NCBI RefSeq assembly: GCF_036016195.1
Contig: NZ_JAYWTM010000015.1
Coordinates: 142,359 to 206,358 of the forward strand
Direction of reading: 5' to 3'
Source of the DNA: Brenneria populi
GTDB taxonomy: Bacteria > Pseudomonadota > Gammaproteobacteria > Enterobacterales > Enterobacteriaceae
DNA length: 64,000 nt
Below, one piece after another: positions 54,397 to 63,334 of the stretch. Under the pieces are notes generated by a model. It saw only the letters and a list, made by a program, of their open reading frames with translations. It ran no database searches and was not told where the DNA came from. Each line of letters opens with the position of its first letter. Position 1 is the stretch's first letter. Position numbers and translations under genes: made by a program.

Positions 54397-55620
54397 ATGA
54401 AAAATCGGTTAAAAAACCCAAAGGCACATTCGCTTATTTTAGCGGAAAAAGAGGATGTTCCATCCTCACTGTCCCGGCGTAAATTCATTCTTTACGGCGG
54501 ATGCGTCGCGGGCGCCGTGGCGCTGACCGGCGCGCGCCAGGCCGCGGCCGGCGGCGGCGTGAATAAGCCGGCGCCGACCGCTTGCCCGCCGGGCGTTGTC
54601 GGCGCATCCTGCGGCGCGGTCGATAAAACCCTGGCGCCGGGCGCGAACCCGGCTGCGCCGGCGACCTTTACCATCAGGCCGGACAAAGGAGAAAACATCG
54701 TTTCGGAATACCCGTTTAACGGCGGCATGCTGCATGGGGCGATGGTAAGCAACCTGCATGAATTTGATACCGGCACGCTGTTCGCGCATCAGGATAACGC
54801 CGATGTCATATTGACCAATCTGGGCCCGCAGCCGGTTTTCGTCTCGGCCAACGCCGAGATCGACCGCGACCTCCAGAACGATACCCCGCTACGGCGCCCC
54901 ATTGCGCCGCTGCAGAGCGTTATTATCAGAACCGGCGCGGTGATTGCCGCCGCCGACGCTTCGGCCAACGGCCTGATCTCATTGATTCAGGTACGCCAAA
55001 CCCGCAATGTTGAGACGGATATTTTTTCCCAGGAGACAACCTGGGCCAAATACGCCTTCCCGGCGGGCACGCCCGCGCTGCCGCTCTGGATATCCAACCA
55101 GCTCCATCTGGCGCATCCAATCGAGGTCAACCCATGGCGTTTGGTCGGTCTGCCGGCCCCCGCGGGCAGTAAAGCCTTGCCCTATGAACTCTACGCCAAT
55201 CTGTGGTGGCTGCCGGCCGGTTCGGATGCGGGGATCCATGCCGCGCACGGCAGTAATTTTCTGGAAGTGCATACGCAGCTGATCGGCCTTGGCCGCATGC
55301 AGAAATTCACCGATATGGCCAAAGCCCGCGAGGCCGTCGCCGATAAGCGCGTTATCCAGCCGGAAGGCGGCATGTTCTCGCCTTTTGATAGCGGAAAGGC
55401 CTTTCCGGAGCTGTATGAAGAGTTCAGACTGGCTCCCGGCAATACCCACCTGCCGATGCCGCTGGTCAAAGACTATGACGCCTGGAAAGGCGAGTCCGCG
55501 ATCTGTAAAAACGCCAGTATGGACGATCCCTGCTTTCACTACCCGCCGCATCAATACTACGCCGATACCGATAGCGTATGGATTGCCTTCGAATTTCACC
55601 GCTCAGCGGACAAAAGCTAA
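54397..55620 (+). CDS. Tat-exported cupin-like protein of unknown activity
   Basis: 407 residues. A twin-arginine signal, SRRKFILYGG at residues 26-35, is followed by a hydrophobic stretch and an Ala/Gly-rich cleavage zone, so a folded, metal- or cofactor-loaded periplasmic protein is expected. The C-terminal half shows a cupin-type metal pattern: H281, H284, E290 and H292, with later His at 351 and 385 before the closing strand DSVWIAFEFH. Two beta-rich halves (about 90-215 and 225-400) suggest a bicupin. The gene starts 24 bp before the glucan lyase gene, in one operon. I infer a role on the lyase product (ascopyrone tautomerase or anhydrofructose dehydratase-like). This is unproven. Confidence 0.6.
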   Translation: MKNRLKNPKAHSLILAEKEDVPSSLSRRKFILYGGCVAGAVALTGARQAAAGGGVNKPAPTACPPGVVGASCGAVDKTLAPGANPAAPATFTIRPDKGENIVSEYPFNGGMLHGAMVSNLHEFDTGTLFAHQDNADVILTNLGPQPVFVSANAEIDRDLQNDTPLRRPIAPLQSVIIRTGAVIAAADASANGLISLIQVRQTRNVETDIFSQETTWAKYAFPAGTPALPLWISNQLHLAHPIEVNPWRLVGLPAPAGSKALPYELYANLWWLPAGSDAGIHAAHGSNFLEVHTQLIGLGRMQKFTDMAKAREAVADKRVIQPEGGMFSPFDSGKAFPELYEEFRLAPGNTHLPMPLVKDYDAWKGESAICKNASMDDPCFHYPPHQYYADTDSVWIAFEFHRSADKS

Positions 55621-55644
55621 TCGACAACCAAGGACAGCGTAGTT

Positions 55645-58600
55645 ATGAATGACAGAAAACTTCCGAACGCCTGGCGGGCGTATAACACCTACGATTATGT
55701 ACCGGTTGAAGAGTGGTCCGTCGGCGACGATATCGAACTGTTTTCGATCCACTGGGACGGCACGCCCCATTCCGCCAGCGGATTCGATACGGACTGGACT
55801 ATCTACATCAACGCCAAGGCCCGCTGCGGCGGCACAAACGCCGAGCGCGATGTTTGCCTCCTTCTCCAGGTGACCTCCTGCGAGAAAGACGCCTTCCGGG
55901 TGCGTTTTTCCCCTTCCTCCGCCGCGGTAACGGATTATCCGGATAAGGTTTACGGCCCGATCGTGGCCGATCGCCTCAGCCATATCCGTCGGCACGAGCA
56001 GGCTGCGGGCTACCGGCCTATCCTGCGCTGGAACCGCAACGGCGTAAATATTCAATTACGCGCGATACAAATTCAGTTCGTCAGGGCCGAAGACGGCCTG
56101 CTCTCGATACGCGTCAAGCGCCTGTCGGACGGCGCGATCACCGACATCTCTTCCGGCCCGTTGTTCCACGCCGCGCCCGGCGTCGGGACCGTGGCGAACA
56201 TGAAACGCCAGGCGGAATCGGCGACGCACTACTTCGGCCTGGGGGAACTCCTTAATTACAATCTGACCGGCCGACACCACCCCGAAACCGGCGCGGCTAA
56301 AGAGACGTGCTACGGCTACCGCGGCTATTCGCGGCTCGACCATAGCGGCGAGCAGGTCACCTGCTACAACTACGATAACCTTTGGTACAACCAGCCCGAA
56401 GTGTTCCCGCGCAGCATCCCTTATCAGCAGGCGTTCAAAGCCTCGTCCGGCGTCCCGCAATACCTTAACGCGCCGTTTTATATCGAACGGGCCGCCATTA
56501 ACGGACGCCAGCAGTTTCTGGGGGTGTTTCTCGACAATACCGGACAGAGCTATTTCTCCTTCAAGAACGCCGCCCGCGACAAATCGGCCGTTGAGGCCGG
56601 CGTGCAGCAGGGAGAATTCGATTGCCACTATATGTTCGCGCACCAGGCGGCCGGGGTGCTGGACGCTTTTACCTACCTGATGGGACGCGGCGATCTCGAT
56701 GCGGAATCGCCGCACGGACAGACGCTTAACGACCGCGCGATCATGCCGCCCAAATACATTTTCGGCTATTTTCAGGCTAAATACGGTTTTCCCGGCCTGC
56801 TGCGGCCGCAGGGGGAAAACGACCCGCTAAAAGTCTATGTCGAGGATATCGTCGCGGGCCATCGCCAGGCGGCTATCCCGATAGAAGGATTGGGGATTGA
56901 TATCGATATTCAGGAAGATAAAAAGGTCTTTACCATCAAGGATAGCTTTTGGTCCGGCGGGAAAGTCGGCGCCGGGATATCGGTTTTCGACTGGGCGGCG
57001 CAGTTCAACCTGCAGTGCCAGACCAATATCACGCCGTTTATCCGCGCGGATAAAGTGGCCTACCACCCCGACGACAAGACGAAAAAGCAGTATGAAACCG
57101 CGCAAGGTCTTATCCAAAACGGTTACTGCGTTCAGAACGAAGGGGAAGCCAACATCCCCAAATTCCGCGGCCCGCGCAATGAAAGCGACTATCCGGGCCT
57201 CACCTACACCCGGATCGGCGAGATCAACTATCCCGATCAAAACGTGCTGGTTCTCGACTACGGCATCAACGCGCAAACGGCGGAGCGGGATATGATCGGC
57301 GCGGTGGTGACGGACTACGGTAACCCGGACGCCGCCCGTTTTTGGGGCGATCAGTACGCCTATCTGCTGAAAAACGGCCTTGGGTTCGTCTGGCAGGACA
57401 TGACGGTTCCCGACGCGATGCCCCATGTGGAAGACGGCGAAAACTTCGCCGATACGGAGGCGCCGCGCAATCAGTTCGGCTGGTCGCTGACCGGCAAAGC
57501 GCCGGACGACGATAGAAGGCGCACCAATACCTTCAACTGGCGCGGCTACCATGGACAATTGCACCTGACCGATCCCCGTTTCGGCGACGGGCGTAAAACG
57601 CCCTTCGTGGCGTTGCGCAATTTTCACGCCTATATGCTGGCGAAATCCAGCTATGAGTACGGGCTGGCGGCCCATGAGGATCTGCTAAAAGGCTATAAAC
57701 GCAGCTATATCATCTGCCGCAGCGGATACCCCGGCCTGCAACACTATGCGGGACACTGGGTCGGCGACAACGCCTCGACCTGGCACCACCTGCAAGCGAC
57801 GCTGCCGATGCTGCTTAATCTCGGCATGTCCGGGCTGCCCATCGCCGGAACCGATGTCGGCGGCTTCGCCCCCGGAGAGGCGCCGGAAGATCCCGGCAGC
57901 GTGCTATTCAACGGCGACCGGAATCGGAATCACAACCCGATGGTCTACGACAGGCTAGTGCTGGGCGCGGACGACATCGATATCGGCGCGATTTGCGAAC
58001 AGGAGTTAATGGCGCGCTGGGTTCAGGCGGCGTGCTTGCTGCCGTGGATGCGCAACCACTACGATGCGATGAAGCCGTATCAGGAGATTTATCGCTACAC
58101 GGCGACGGCGCAAGGAGAGCGCACCTTCAGCGATATCATGGCCGCCTTTATCCGTTTTCGGGTGCGCTGGCATCATCTGCTCTATGACGCGATGTATCAG
58201 AATACCCAGAGCGGCGCGCCGGTCGTTAAAGCCATGAGCCTATGGGAGGGGGATGAAGCGGTATTCAGCGAAGACAATCGCGCGATTCTCGCCACCCAGT
58301 TCTTTATCGATAACTCGGTTATCGTGGCGCCGATCCTGACGCGCAGCATGGCCGGCGCTTCCGCCGCCTATACCGTCGAAAAAGCGATCTACCTTCCCGC
58401 CGCCGGACGGGGTCGCACGACCCACTGGTTCCGGTATAACGTGCTGGAAGATACGGCGGATATCGAACATCCCGTCGCAGGCGGCAAGCAGGTCAAAATA
58501 ACCGCCGATATTACCGAGCTGCCGCTGTTTATCCGCGAGGGCGCCATTATTCCCGAACGGCATACGCAGTCGGATCTGCAAGCGCCCTTCAAAAATATTC

Positions 58601-59046
58601 AGGTGCTGGATAAGTTTCAGCAGCCGCTCGTTCTCTCGCTCTACCCGCTGGAAAACGCGACGGAGTCTGACTATCAGCTGTATTGGGATGACGGAGGCGT
58701 AACGCGTTCGGCGGAGCGCGGCGGCGTCTTTTCCGTTATCGATATCCATCAGGAGCATACCGGTTCCGCCGGCGCCGAAGACGTTCGGGTCATCAGCCTC
58801 GTCCCGCGAAAATATGACTATCCGCTGCATGAGTTTATCTATTTGCGCATCAGATCGAGCCGCGCGTCCGCGCGCCGTATCGTCATCGGCTCGTCAAACG
58901 TCGCCGAGCGGCTGGCATCGACGGATAAGCTGTTTTTGCATCAGGGCGAGGCGGCGCATATTGATAACCGCGGCAGTATCTGGGTAAAAGCCCGAACCAA
59001 CCGGTTATCTGTTGATAAGCCGCTGATCGTGAGCATTACGGCGTGA
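55645..59046 (+). CDS. GH31 alpha-1,4-glucan lyase-like enzyme
   Basis: 1133 residues without a signal peptide. GH31 architecture: N-terminal beta-sandwich (1-360), the (beta/alpha)8 barrel beginning near KYIFGYFQAKYGF (370-382), then C-terminal beta-domains. The nucleophile D585 lies in FVWQDMTVP. Alpha-glucosidases have WxDMNE here, while algal and fungal alpha-1,4-glucan lyases have WQDMT-P. The second active-site Asp is D708 in HWVGDNAS. Length and region wording also fit the lyases (about 1040-1090 residues). Lyases break alpha-1,4-glucan by elimination, giving 1,5-anhydro-D-fructose instead of glucose. Cytoplasmic glycogen or maltodextrin is the likely substrate. It is coupled to the cupin gene. 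An ordinary GH31 glucosidase is the alternative. Confidence 0.8.
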   Translation: MNDRKLPNAWRAYNTYDYVPVEEWSVGDDIELFSIHWDGTPHSASGFDTDWTIYINAKARCGGTNAERDVCLLLQVTSCEKDAFRVRFSPSSAAVTDYPDKVYGPIVADRLSHIRRHEQAAGYRPILRWNRNGVNIQLRAIQIQFVRAEDGLLSIRVKRLSDGAITDISSGPLFHAAPGVGTVANMKRQAESATHYFGLGELLNYNLTGRHHPETGAAKETCYGYRGYSRLDHSGEQVTCYNYDNLWYNQPEVFPRSIPYQQAFKASSGVPQYLNAPFYIERAAINGRQQFLGVFLDNTGQSYFSFKNAARDKSAVEAGVQQGEFDCHYMFAHQAAGVLDAFTYLMGRGDLDAESPHGQTLNDRAIMPPKYIFGYFQAKYGFPGLLRPQGENDPLKVYVEDIVAGHRQAAIPIEGLGIDIDIQEDKKVFTIKDSFWSGGKVGAGISVFDWAAQFNLQCQTNITPFIRADKVAYHPDDKTKKQYETAQGLIQNGYCVQNEGEANIPKFRGPRNESDYPGLTYTRIGEINYPDQNVLVLDYGINAQTAERDMIGAVVTDYGNPDAARFWGDQYAYLLKNGLGFVWQDMTVPDAMPHVEDGENFADTEAPRNQFGWSLTGKAPDDDRRRTNTFNWRGYHGQLHLTDPRFGDGRKTPFVALRNFHAYMLAKSSYEYGLAAHEDLLKGYKRSYIICRSGYPGLQHYAGHWVGDNASTWHHLQATLPMLLNLGMSGLPIAGTDVGGFAPGEAPEDPGSVLFNGDRNRNHNPMVYDRLVLGADDIDIGAICEQELMARWVQAACLLPWMRNHYDAMKPYQEIYRYTATAQGERTFSDIMAAFIRFRVRWHHLLYDAMYQNTQSGAPVVKAMSLWEGDEAVFSEDNRAILATQFFIDNSVIVAPILTRSMAGASAAYTVEKAIYLPAAGRGRTTHWFRYNVLEDTADIEHPVAGGKQVKITADITELPLFIREGAIIPERHTQSDLQAPFKNIQVLDKFQQPLVLSLYPLENATESDYQLYWDDGGVTRSAERGGVFSVIDIHQEHTGSAGAEDVRVISLVPRKYDYPLHEFIYLRIRSSRASARRIVIGSSNVAERLASTDKLFLHQGEAAHIDNRGSIWVKARTNRLSVDKPLIVSITA

Positions 59047-59122
59047 GCAATTAATCGCCGAGCGGGAAGCGGCAGAGAGACAAGTAGGAGGGAAAAGCGC
59101 GATCCGCCCTTCCCCGCGCAAT

Positions 59123-59278
59123 AAAAAAACGCCCGCTAACAAGCTAACGCCGATCGTTTAAGCATCGAGATACACGGGGCGACCACCGGGGTGAGGCGTC
59201 CCTACGGGAACCTCCCCCGGTGTTTCCCCTAAAAGCCGGCTTAAGTGAACGGTGTTAGCTAACAAGCGGGCGTTTTTT
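59123..59278. terminator. Bidirectional terminator split by a mobile element
   Basis: Without the insert and one target copy the sequence reads AAAAAAA-CGCCCGC-TAACAA-GCGGGCG-TTTTTT, a perfect intrinsic terminator for both converging genes (lyase and flavin reductase). The 113-bp element lies in its loop. Confidence 0.78.
59145..59257 (+). mobile_element. 113-bp MITE-like element, copy D
   Basis: One base different from copy A. It is flanked by an exact 10-bp direct repeat, GCTAACAAGC (59135-59144 and 59258-59267), which is the loop plus stem edge of the terminator. The ends TAACGCCG/CGGTGTTA form imperfect inverted repeats, and the interior is one GC-rich hairpin. Confidence 0.87.
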
Positions 59279-59314
59279 CTTTAACCGCCCGACGCACGAG
59301 AGCGGCTTATTTCT

Positions 59315-61255
59315 TTAAACAATGCTCATTCCGGCGTCAAAACCCTCTCTGGCCGCAACCAGCGCATTACTGGTTTTCACCGCGCCGCCGATAACAACAG
59401 TATTGTCGATAACGTCATCCAACTGACCGACCAGATCGTTAACCGGCCGATAACCCAGCGCAATCACCACGGTATCGGCATCCAGCGAGAAATGCCCCTG
59501 CGCGTTTTCCAGATCCACCCGATCTTCGCGGATCTCGCACAGCTTGGTATTAACGTATTGTTTAACCCCGTACTCCTCTAGGATGGCGTTCAGGTGCAGC
59601 TTGCTGACGCCGTCCAGCTCCTGAAGCAAACGGTCGCGCATTTCAATAACGGCAACCTCTTTTTGCTGCATAGCCAGGTGCGCCGCCGTTTCGCCGCCGA
59701 CCTCGCCGCCGCCGGCGATAACGACGCGCTTACCGGTCGTCACGTTGCCCAGCAGAACATCCTCGGCCAGCACCACATGGGACTGCTTAATCCCTTTAAT
59801 CGGCGGTACGGACGGCGTCCCGCCGGTGGCGATAATCACGCTGTCCGGGCGGTCTTTCTCCACAAGCGCTTTCGTCAGTTCGGTGTTATAGCGAATCTCG
59901 ACGTTAAGTTTATCCAACTCGCGGGTCAGCCAGGCGGTATAGGTCGCCAGTTCGCCTTTACCCGGCGGAAACGCGGCGGAACGGAATTGCCCGCCCAAAT
60001 GACCGGTTTTTTCAAACAGCGTGACCTTATGGCCGCGCAGCGCGGCCACCCGCGCCGCTTCCAGCCCAGCCGGACCGCCGCCGGCGATGTAGACGCGTTT
60101 GGGATCGTCCACTTTGCTATAGTCCAGCTCAGCCTCGCGCCCCAGAGAGGGGTTGACCAGGCAGGTGAAGGGAACGCCGAGAGGCAGGCTGGCGAGACAG
60201 CCCTGCATGCAGCCCAGGCAGTAACGGATCGACGCCGTATCTCCCTCTTTCGCTTTGTTGGGAAGATGGGGATCGGCCAGCGAGCCGCGGCCCATCGCGA
60301 TGAAATCCGCTTTTCCCATCGCCAGGACATTGTCCGCCATGCGCGGATCGTTAATTCTATTGACCGCGATAACCGGAATATCCACCATTTTTTTCAGCTC
60401 TTCGCAGAACGTCACGGCCCAGGCGTGGCCGACATACATGGGCGGTACGGTGCAGGATTTATTGTGTTCGCCGTAAACGCCCATCGTGACGTGCAGCGCA
60501 TCGATGCCCCAATCTTCGAAAATTTGCGCCAGTACGCGGGTTTCGGAGATATCTCGCCCGCCGACAAACCCTTCGTCCGCGGAAATACGTATAGTAACGG
60601 GATAATCATCGCCCACTTCGCGGCGAACGGTTTGATAAATTTCTTTTAAAAACTGAATTCGCCCATCCAGGCTACCGCCATATTTATCCGTTCTTTTATT
60701 TGCGTAAGGCGATAAGAACTCCGCGATCAAATAACCGTGCCCGGCATGTATTTCCACGCCATCAAAACCCGCTTGTTTTACCCGGCGGGCGCAATCGCCA
60801 AAATCTTTTACCAGTTGTTGAATTTCCGCATCCGTTAACTCTTTGGGCATTTCCTGTAATGCCGGACAGGGAATGGCCGAAGGCGCAACGGGCTGCACGC
60901 CGCCATTCACCAAATGGGACGTCTGCCGACCCGCATGGTAAATCTGCGCGAAAATTTTACTGTCGTATTGATGAATGGTATCGGTTAATTTCTTATGGCC
61001 AGCGATTTGCTCATCCCGCCAAAGGCCGCCAATATGCTCACAGCCCATGCCGTGTTCATTAACCGCATAATTTTCCGTAATAATCAGACCCCAACCGCCC
61101 TTTGCCTTCTCTTCGTGATAAGCGATGTAGCGGTCGGTCGCGGTGCCGTCGACATTGCACAGATCGGAAACCATGGCGGGGACGACCAGCCGGTTGGGAA
61201 TAATGCATTGATTAATTTTTCCGGGTTGAAATAATTTTTTAAACATATTTTTCAT
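59315..61255 (-). CDS. Old-yellow-enzyme/Fe-S/FAD enoate reductase-like oxidoreductase (FadH family)
   Basis: 646 residues. An N-terminal FMN TIM barrel has HAGR (108-111) and the active-site HAGHGYL (170-176). A [4Fe-4S] motif uses C346, C349, C353 and C365. A C-terminal FAD/NADH domain carries AGGGPAGLEAAR and VVIAGGGEVGGETAA. The layout equals 2,4-dienoyl-CoA reductase, trimethylamine dehydrogenase and clostridial 2-enoate/BaiCD reductases. The wording of the barrel is nearer to the 2-enoate reductase group than to E. coli FadH. The substrate is unknown. It is convergent with the glucan lyase. A link to that pathway (reduction of an enone such as ascopyrone or microthecin) is only an idea. 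Confidence 0.85.
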   Translation of the reverse strand: MKNMFKKLFQPGKINQCIIPNRLVVPAMVSDLCNVDGTATDRYIAYHEEKAKGGWGLIITENYAVNEHGMGCEHIGGLWRDEQIAGHKKLTDTIHQYDSKIFAQIYHAGRQTSHLVNGGVQPVAPSAIPCPALQEMPKELTDAEIQQLVKDFGDCARRVKQAGFDGVEIHAGHGYLIAEFLSPYANKRTDKYGGSLDGRIQFLKEIYQTVRREVGDDYPVTIRISADEGFVGGRDISETRVLAQIFEDWGIDALHVTMGVYGEHNKSCTVPPMYVGHAWAVTFCEELKKMVDIPVIAVNRINDPRMADNVLAMGKADFIAMGRGSLADPHLPNKAKEGDTASIRYCLGCMQGCLASLPLGVPFTCLVNPSLGREAELDYSKVDDPKRVYIAGGGPAGLEAARVAALRGHKVTLFEKTGHLGGQFRSAAFPPGKGELATYTAWLTRELDKLNVEIRYNTELTKALVEKDRPDSVIIATGGTPSVPPIKGIKQSHVVLAEDVLLGNVTTGKRVVIAGGGEVGGETAAHLAMQQKEVAVIEMRDRLLQELDGVSKLHLNAILEEYGVKQYVNTKLCEIREDRVDLENAQGHFSLDADTVVIALGYRPVNDLVGQLDDVIDNTVVIGGAVKTSNALVAAREGFDAGMSIV

Positions 61256-61642
61256 GCTTCCTAATAACGAATGTAAAATATATCATCCGAATAAAATATT
61301 AGTGATACTTCCAGATATACCATCCTCAACGGGAATTATAGTGATTGCCAAGATTCATGGCGAACACCTATAAAAGAAAATACACCAATCAATGATCTCT
61401 CATAAACTATCCGCAACATATATAGAGTAAACGGCCGTAGCGGTATATTTTATTATAACAATGCGATCACATATAGATATTCTATTTCACAGTCAGAAAA
61501 ACATTACTTACCTAAAAAATAATTTACCCTAAAAAAAATAAAACCACATAATGACGGATTAAGCATATATAACCGTAATATATATCCGTCACTGGCGGCA
61601 CGCATCACGGTCGCGAACGCCGAAGGTGACGCGCTAACGGCG
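61256..61642. other. 387-bp AT-rich gap
   Basis: The promoter side of the oxidoreductase gene. It is strongly AT-rich and no gene is recognised. Confidence 0.45.
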
Positions 61643-62010
61643 CTACAGCTTCCCGGTCACATACTGGGCCTCGCCATAGCCAAAGCTCCAGTCGCTCTGG
61701 TCGTTATTGATAAAAGTAATCATCAGGTCATGCCCCTCAATCCCGCAATGCCGGCTAAACTCTTCGGCCAGGCGTTTCATGAAAAGCTGCTTTTGTTCAC
61801 TGCTGCGCGGACTGGTGAAAACCCGCACCATCACCAGCTTATCGGAGCGCGTGAAGCCCAATCCGGTATCGAGAAACACCATTTGATATTTTTTGTTTTC
61901 TTGAACAATCTGGTAGCGATCTCTTTCCGGAACCTGAAACGCCTCCAACACCACGCGGTGCGCGACATCCAGCAAAGTACGCAATTCTGATGCGCAACGG
62001 CCTTTACCCA
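61643..62010 (-). pseudogene. Tautomerase-family protein, 5'-truncated
   Basis: The reading LRTLLDVAHRVVLEAFQVPE through SPRSSEQKQLFMKRLAEEFS to WSFGYGEAQYVTGKL is the body of the ~128-residue tautomerase family (Tautomerase_2). The usual N-terminus with the catalytic Pro1 is missing. Upstream of about 62005 the frame continues only as antisense of an aldehyde dehydrogenase fragment. The frame is open to 62179, but that extension is not a real protein part. Without Pro1 tautomerase activity is not expected. Confidence 0.7.
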
Positions 62011-62139
62011 CTGGCTGCGTTCGCGCTTCGCGTAAACGTCGGGAATGCCCAGTGCGTCTTAGCGTCTGGAGCAAGCCGGTGCCGCATCTTCCGCCCGCGC
62101 GGGACGCTGCGGCCCCGATAGCGCCCGGGCAAGGTTCGC

Positions 62140-62408
62140 GCCCGCCACCCGCCAACGCGCTGCGCGCCAGATCGCGCATCGGGGCGATCGTCAGCCCCAG
62201 CGTGGCCGCCGGGCAACGCGGTGATTCTCAAGCCGGATCCGCGCACGCCGTTCAGCGGCGGCGTCGTGATAGCGGCGGCTCTGAAGCAGGCCGGCCTCCC
62301 CAAAGGGGTGCTGCACATGCTGCCAGGGGGAGCGGACGATCGCTGGCGCTGAGCGAGCGCCTGCACACCCAGACGATCAGGAATCAGATCCCGCCGTACC
62401 CGTTCTGA
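62140..62408 (+). pseudogene. Fragment of an aryl-aldehyde dehydrogenase (XylC-like)
   Basis: IGAIVSPSVAAG in one frame continues after a shift near 62212 as NAVILKPDPRTPFSGGVVIA and AGLPKGVLHMLPGGAD, the cofactor-binding region of benzaldehyde dehydrogenases. A stop at 62350 follows. A short piece ending QIPPYPF at 62408 looks like the protein's C-terminus, so most of the catalytic domain is deleted. Confidence 0.6.
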
Positions 62409-62430
62409 TTACCCACCGAGGAGACGCCTC

Positions 62431-62523
62431 ATGTTCGACATCCTTACCGCCGTCGCCCGCGACGGACAACTGCCGGCGCCCTTTCCCATCGTGCTCGGCC
62501 ATGAGGGCGACGGCATCGGTTAA
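62431..62523 (+). pseudogene. Fragment of a zinc aryl-alcohol dehydrogenase (XylB-like)
   Basis: A 30-codon piece reads FDILTAVARDG then LPAPFPIVLGHEGDGIG, matching the region with the catalytic-zinc His-Glu (GHEG) of aryl-alcohol dehydrogenases, and stops at once. It lies 22 bp after the aldehyde dehydrogenase remnant, as in an original alcohol/aldehyde dehydrogenase operon. Confidence 0.55.
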
Positions 62524-62558
62524 CGCCATAGGGTATGCCTCCTTCAAGGTTGAAGAGA

Positions 62559-62757
62559 GGTGTACCGCGCACAGGGAAGCGACTCAGCAAACAATCCGCA
62601 CCCGTAACGCACCCGATTTTCGTGTACTAATTTGTGTACTACTTCGGCGTGGTTGACGATGGTTGTCAGTGGATGTCGCTGGATATTACCCGTTGAATCA
62701 AGAGGCTACAGACTTTGGTGGCTGTCTATAGAACAAGAATTGGAGCGGAAAACGAGA
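62559..62757. repeat. ~200-bp direct repeat with tRNA-Gly att-like end, copy 1
   Basis: Begins GGTGTACCGCGCACAGG, contains GTGTACT twice (possible integrase arm sites), and ends with TTGGAGCGGAAAACGAG (62740-62756), one mismatch from the tRNA-Gly 3' end. The second copy is at 63753-63965, in the same orientation. The two copies enclose the toxin-antitoxin genes. Confidence 0.8.
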
Positions 62758-63075
62758 CAAGCGCCGAGTTGCTAATTCTGAGTTTATGAATGTTAGTTCG
62801 ATACTATCTGTATCAGTTGAGCCTTGAATTAGCCTTGTTTTTGAGGGTTCGCCAAGCAAACGAATTAACGGCGCCTTTAGCCAGCCACTAAGGCTCAATC
62901 GCCCTTCTCGGTTAATATTATCCCCACGCCAGATACAATGCGTCAATGCCATATAACCAATTGAAAATAAATATTTTTATTTATCTTAACTATGCATTAG
63001 GGTATATGGTCGACATTGTTTCTGTATTATTTTTTGGTTATATTCAATACGAGATACATCAATGAGGAACACACC

Positions 63076-63330
63076 ATGTCCCGAACCACGACAATGACCG
63101 TTCGCCTCAAAGGGCCGCTGAGCGACTTCGTGGCCGCCAACGTAGGCGAAAACGGCGCTTACGACAACGTCAGCGAGTACGTCCGGGACCTGATCCGCCG
63201 GGACAAAGAGCGGGTAGAAGCGGAAGCGTTCGCACGGCTCAAGGCCGAACTGACTAATGCCTTTGCTGCACCAGAGTCTTCATACGTATCCCTGACTGCC
63301 GCCGATATCATTGCACGCAACAAGGCCTGA
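63076..63330 (+). CDS. ParD-like (CopG/ribbon-helix-helix) antitoxin
   Basis: 84 residues. The N-terminal MSRTTTMTVRL strand binds DNA in ribbon-helix-helix proteins. Helices follow in VSEYVRDLIRRDKERVEAEA, with a flexible C-terminal tail that should neutralise the toxin. The start at 63076 has an AGGA ribosome site, and an upstream in-frame ATG at 63016 is less likely. It lies 4 bp before the toxin gene. The pair is expected to autorepress its promoter at about 62960-63050. Confidence 0.85.
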   Translation: MSRTTTMTVRLKGPLSDFVAANVGENGAYDNVSEYVRDLIRRDKERVEAEAFARLKAELTNAFAAPESSYVSLTAADIIARNKA

Positions 63331-63334
63331 CCGT

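Noticed and set aside
61643..62179. Full 178-codon tautomerase frame
   Set aside because: The first ~58 codons are antisense of the aldehyde dehydrogenase remnant. Only the part from about 62005 downward is tautomerase.
62698..62952. 84-codon minus-strand frame
   Set aside because: It is made largely of the att-like direct repeat and has no ribosome site or protein similarity.
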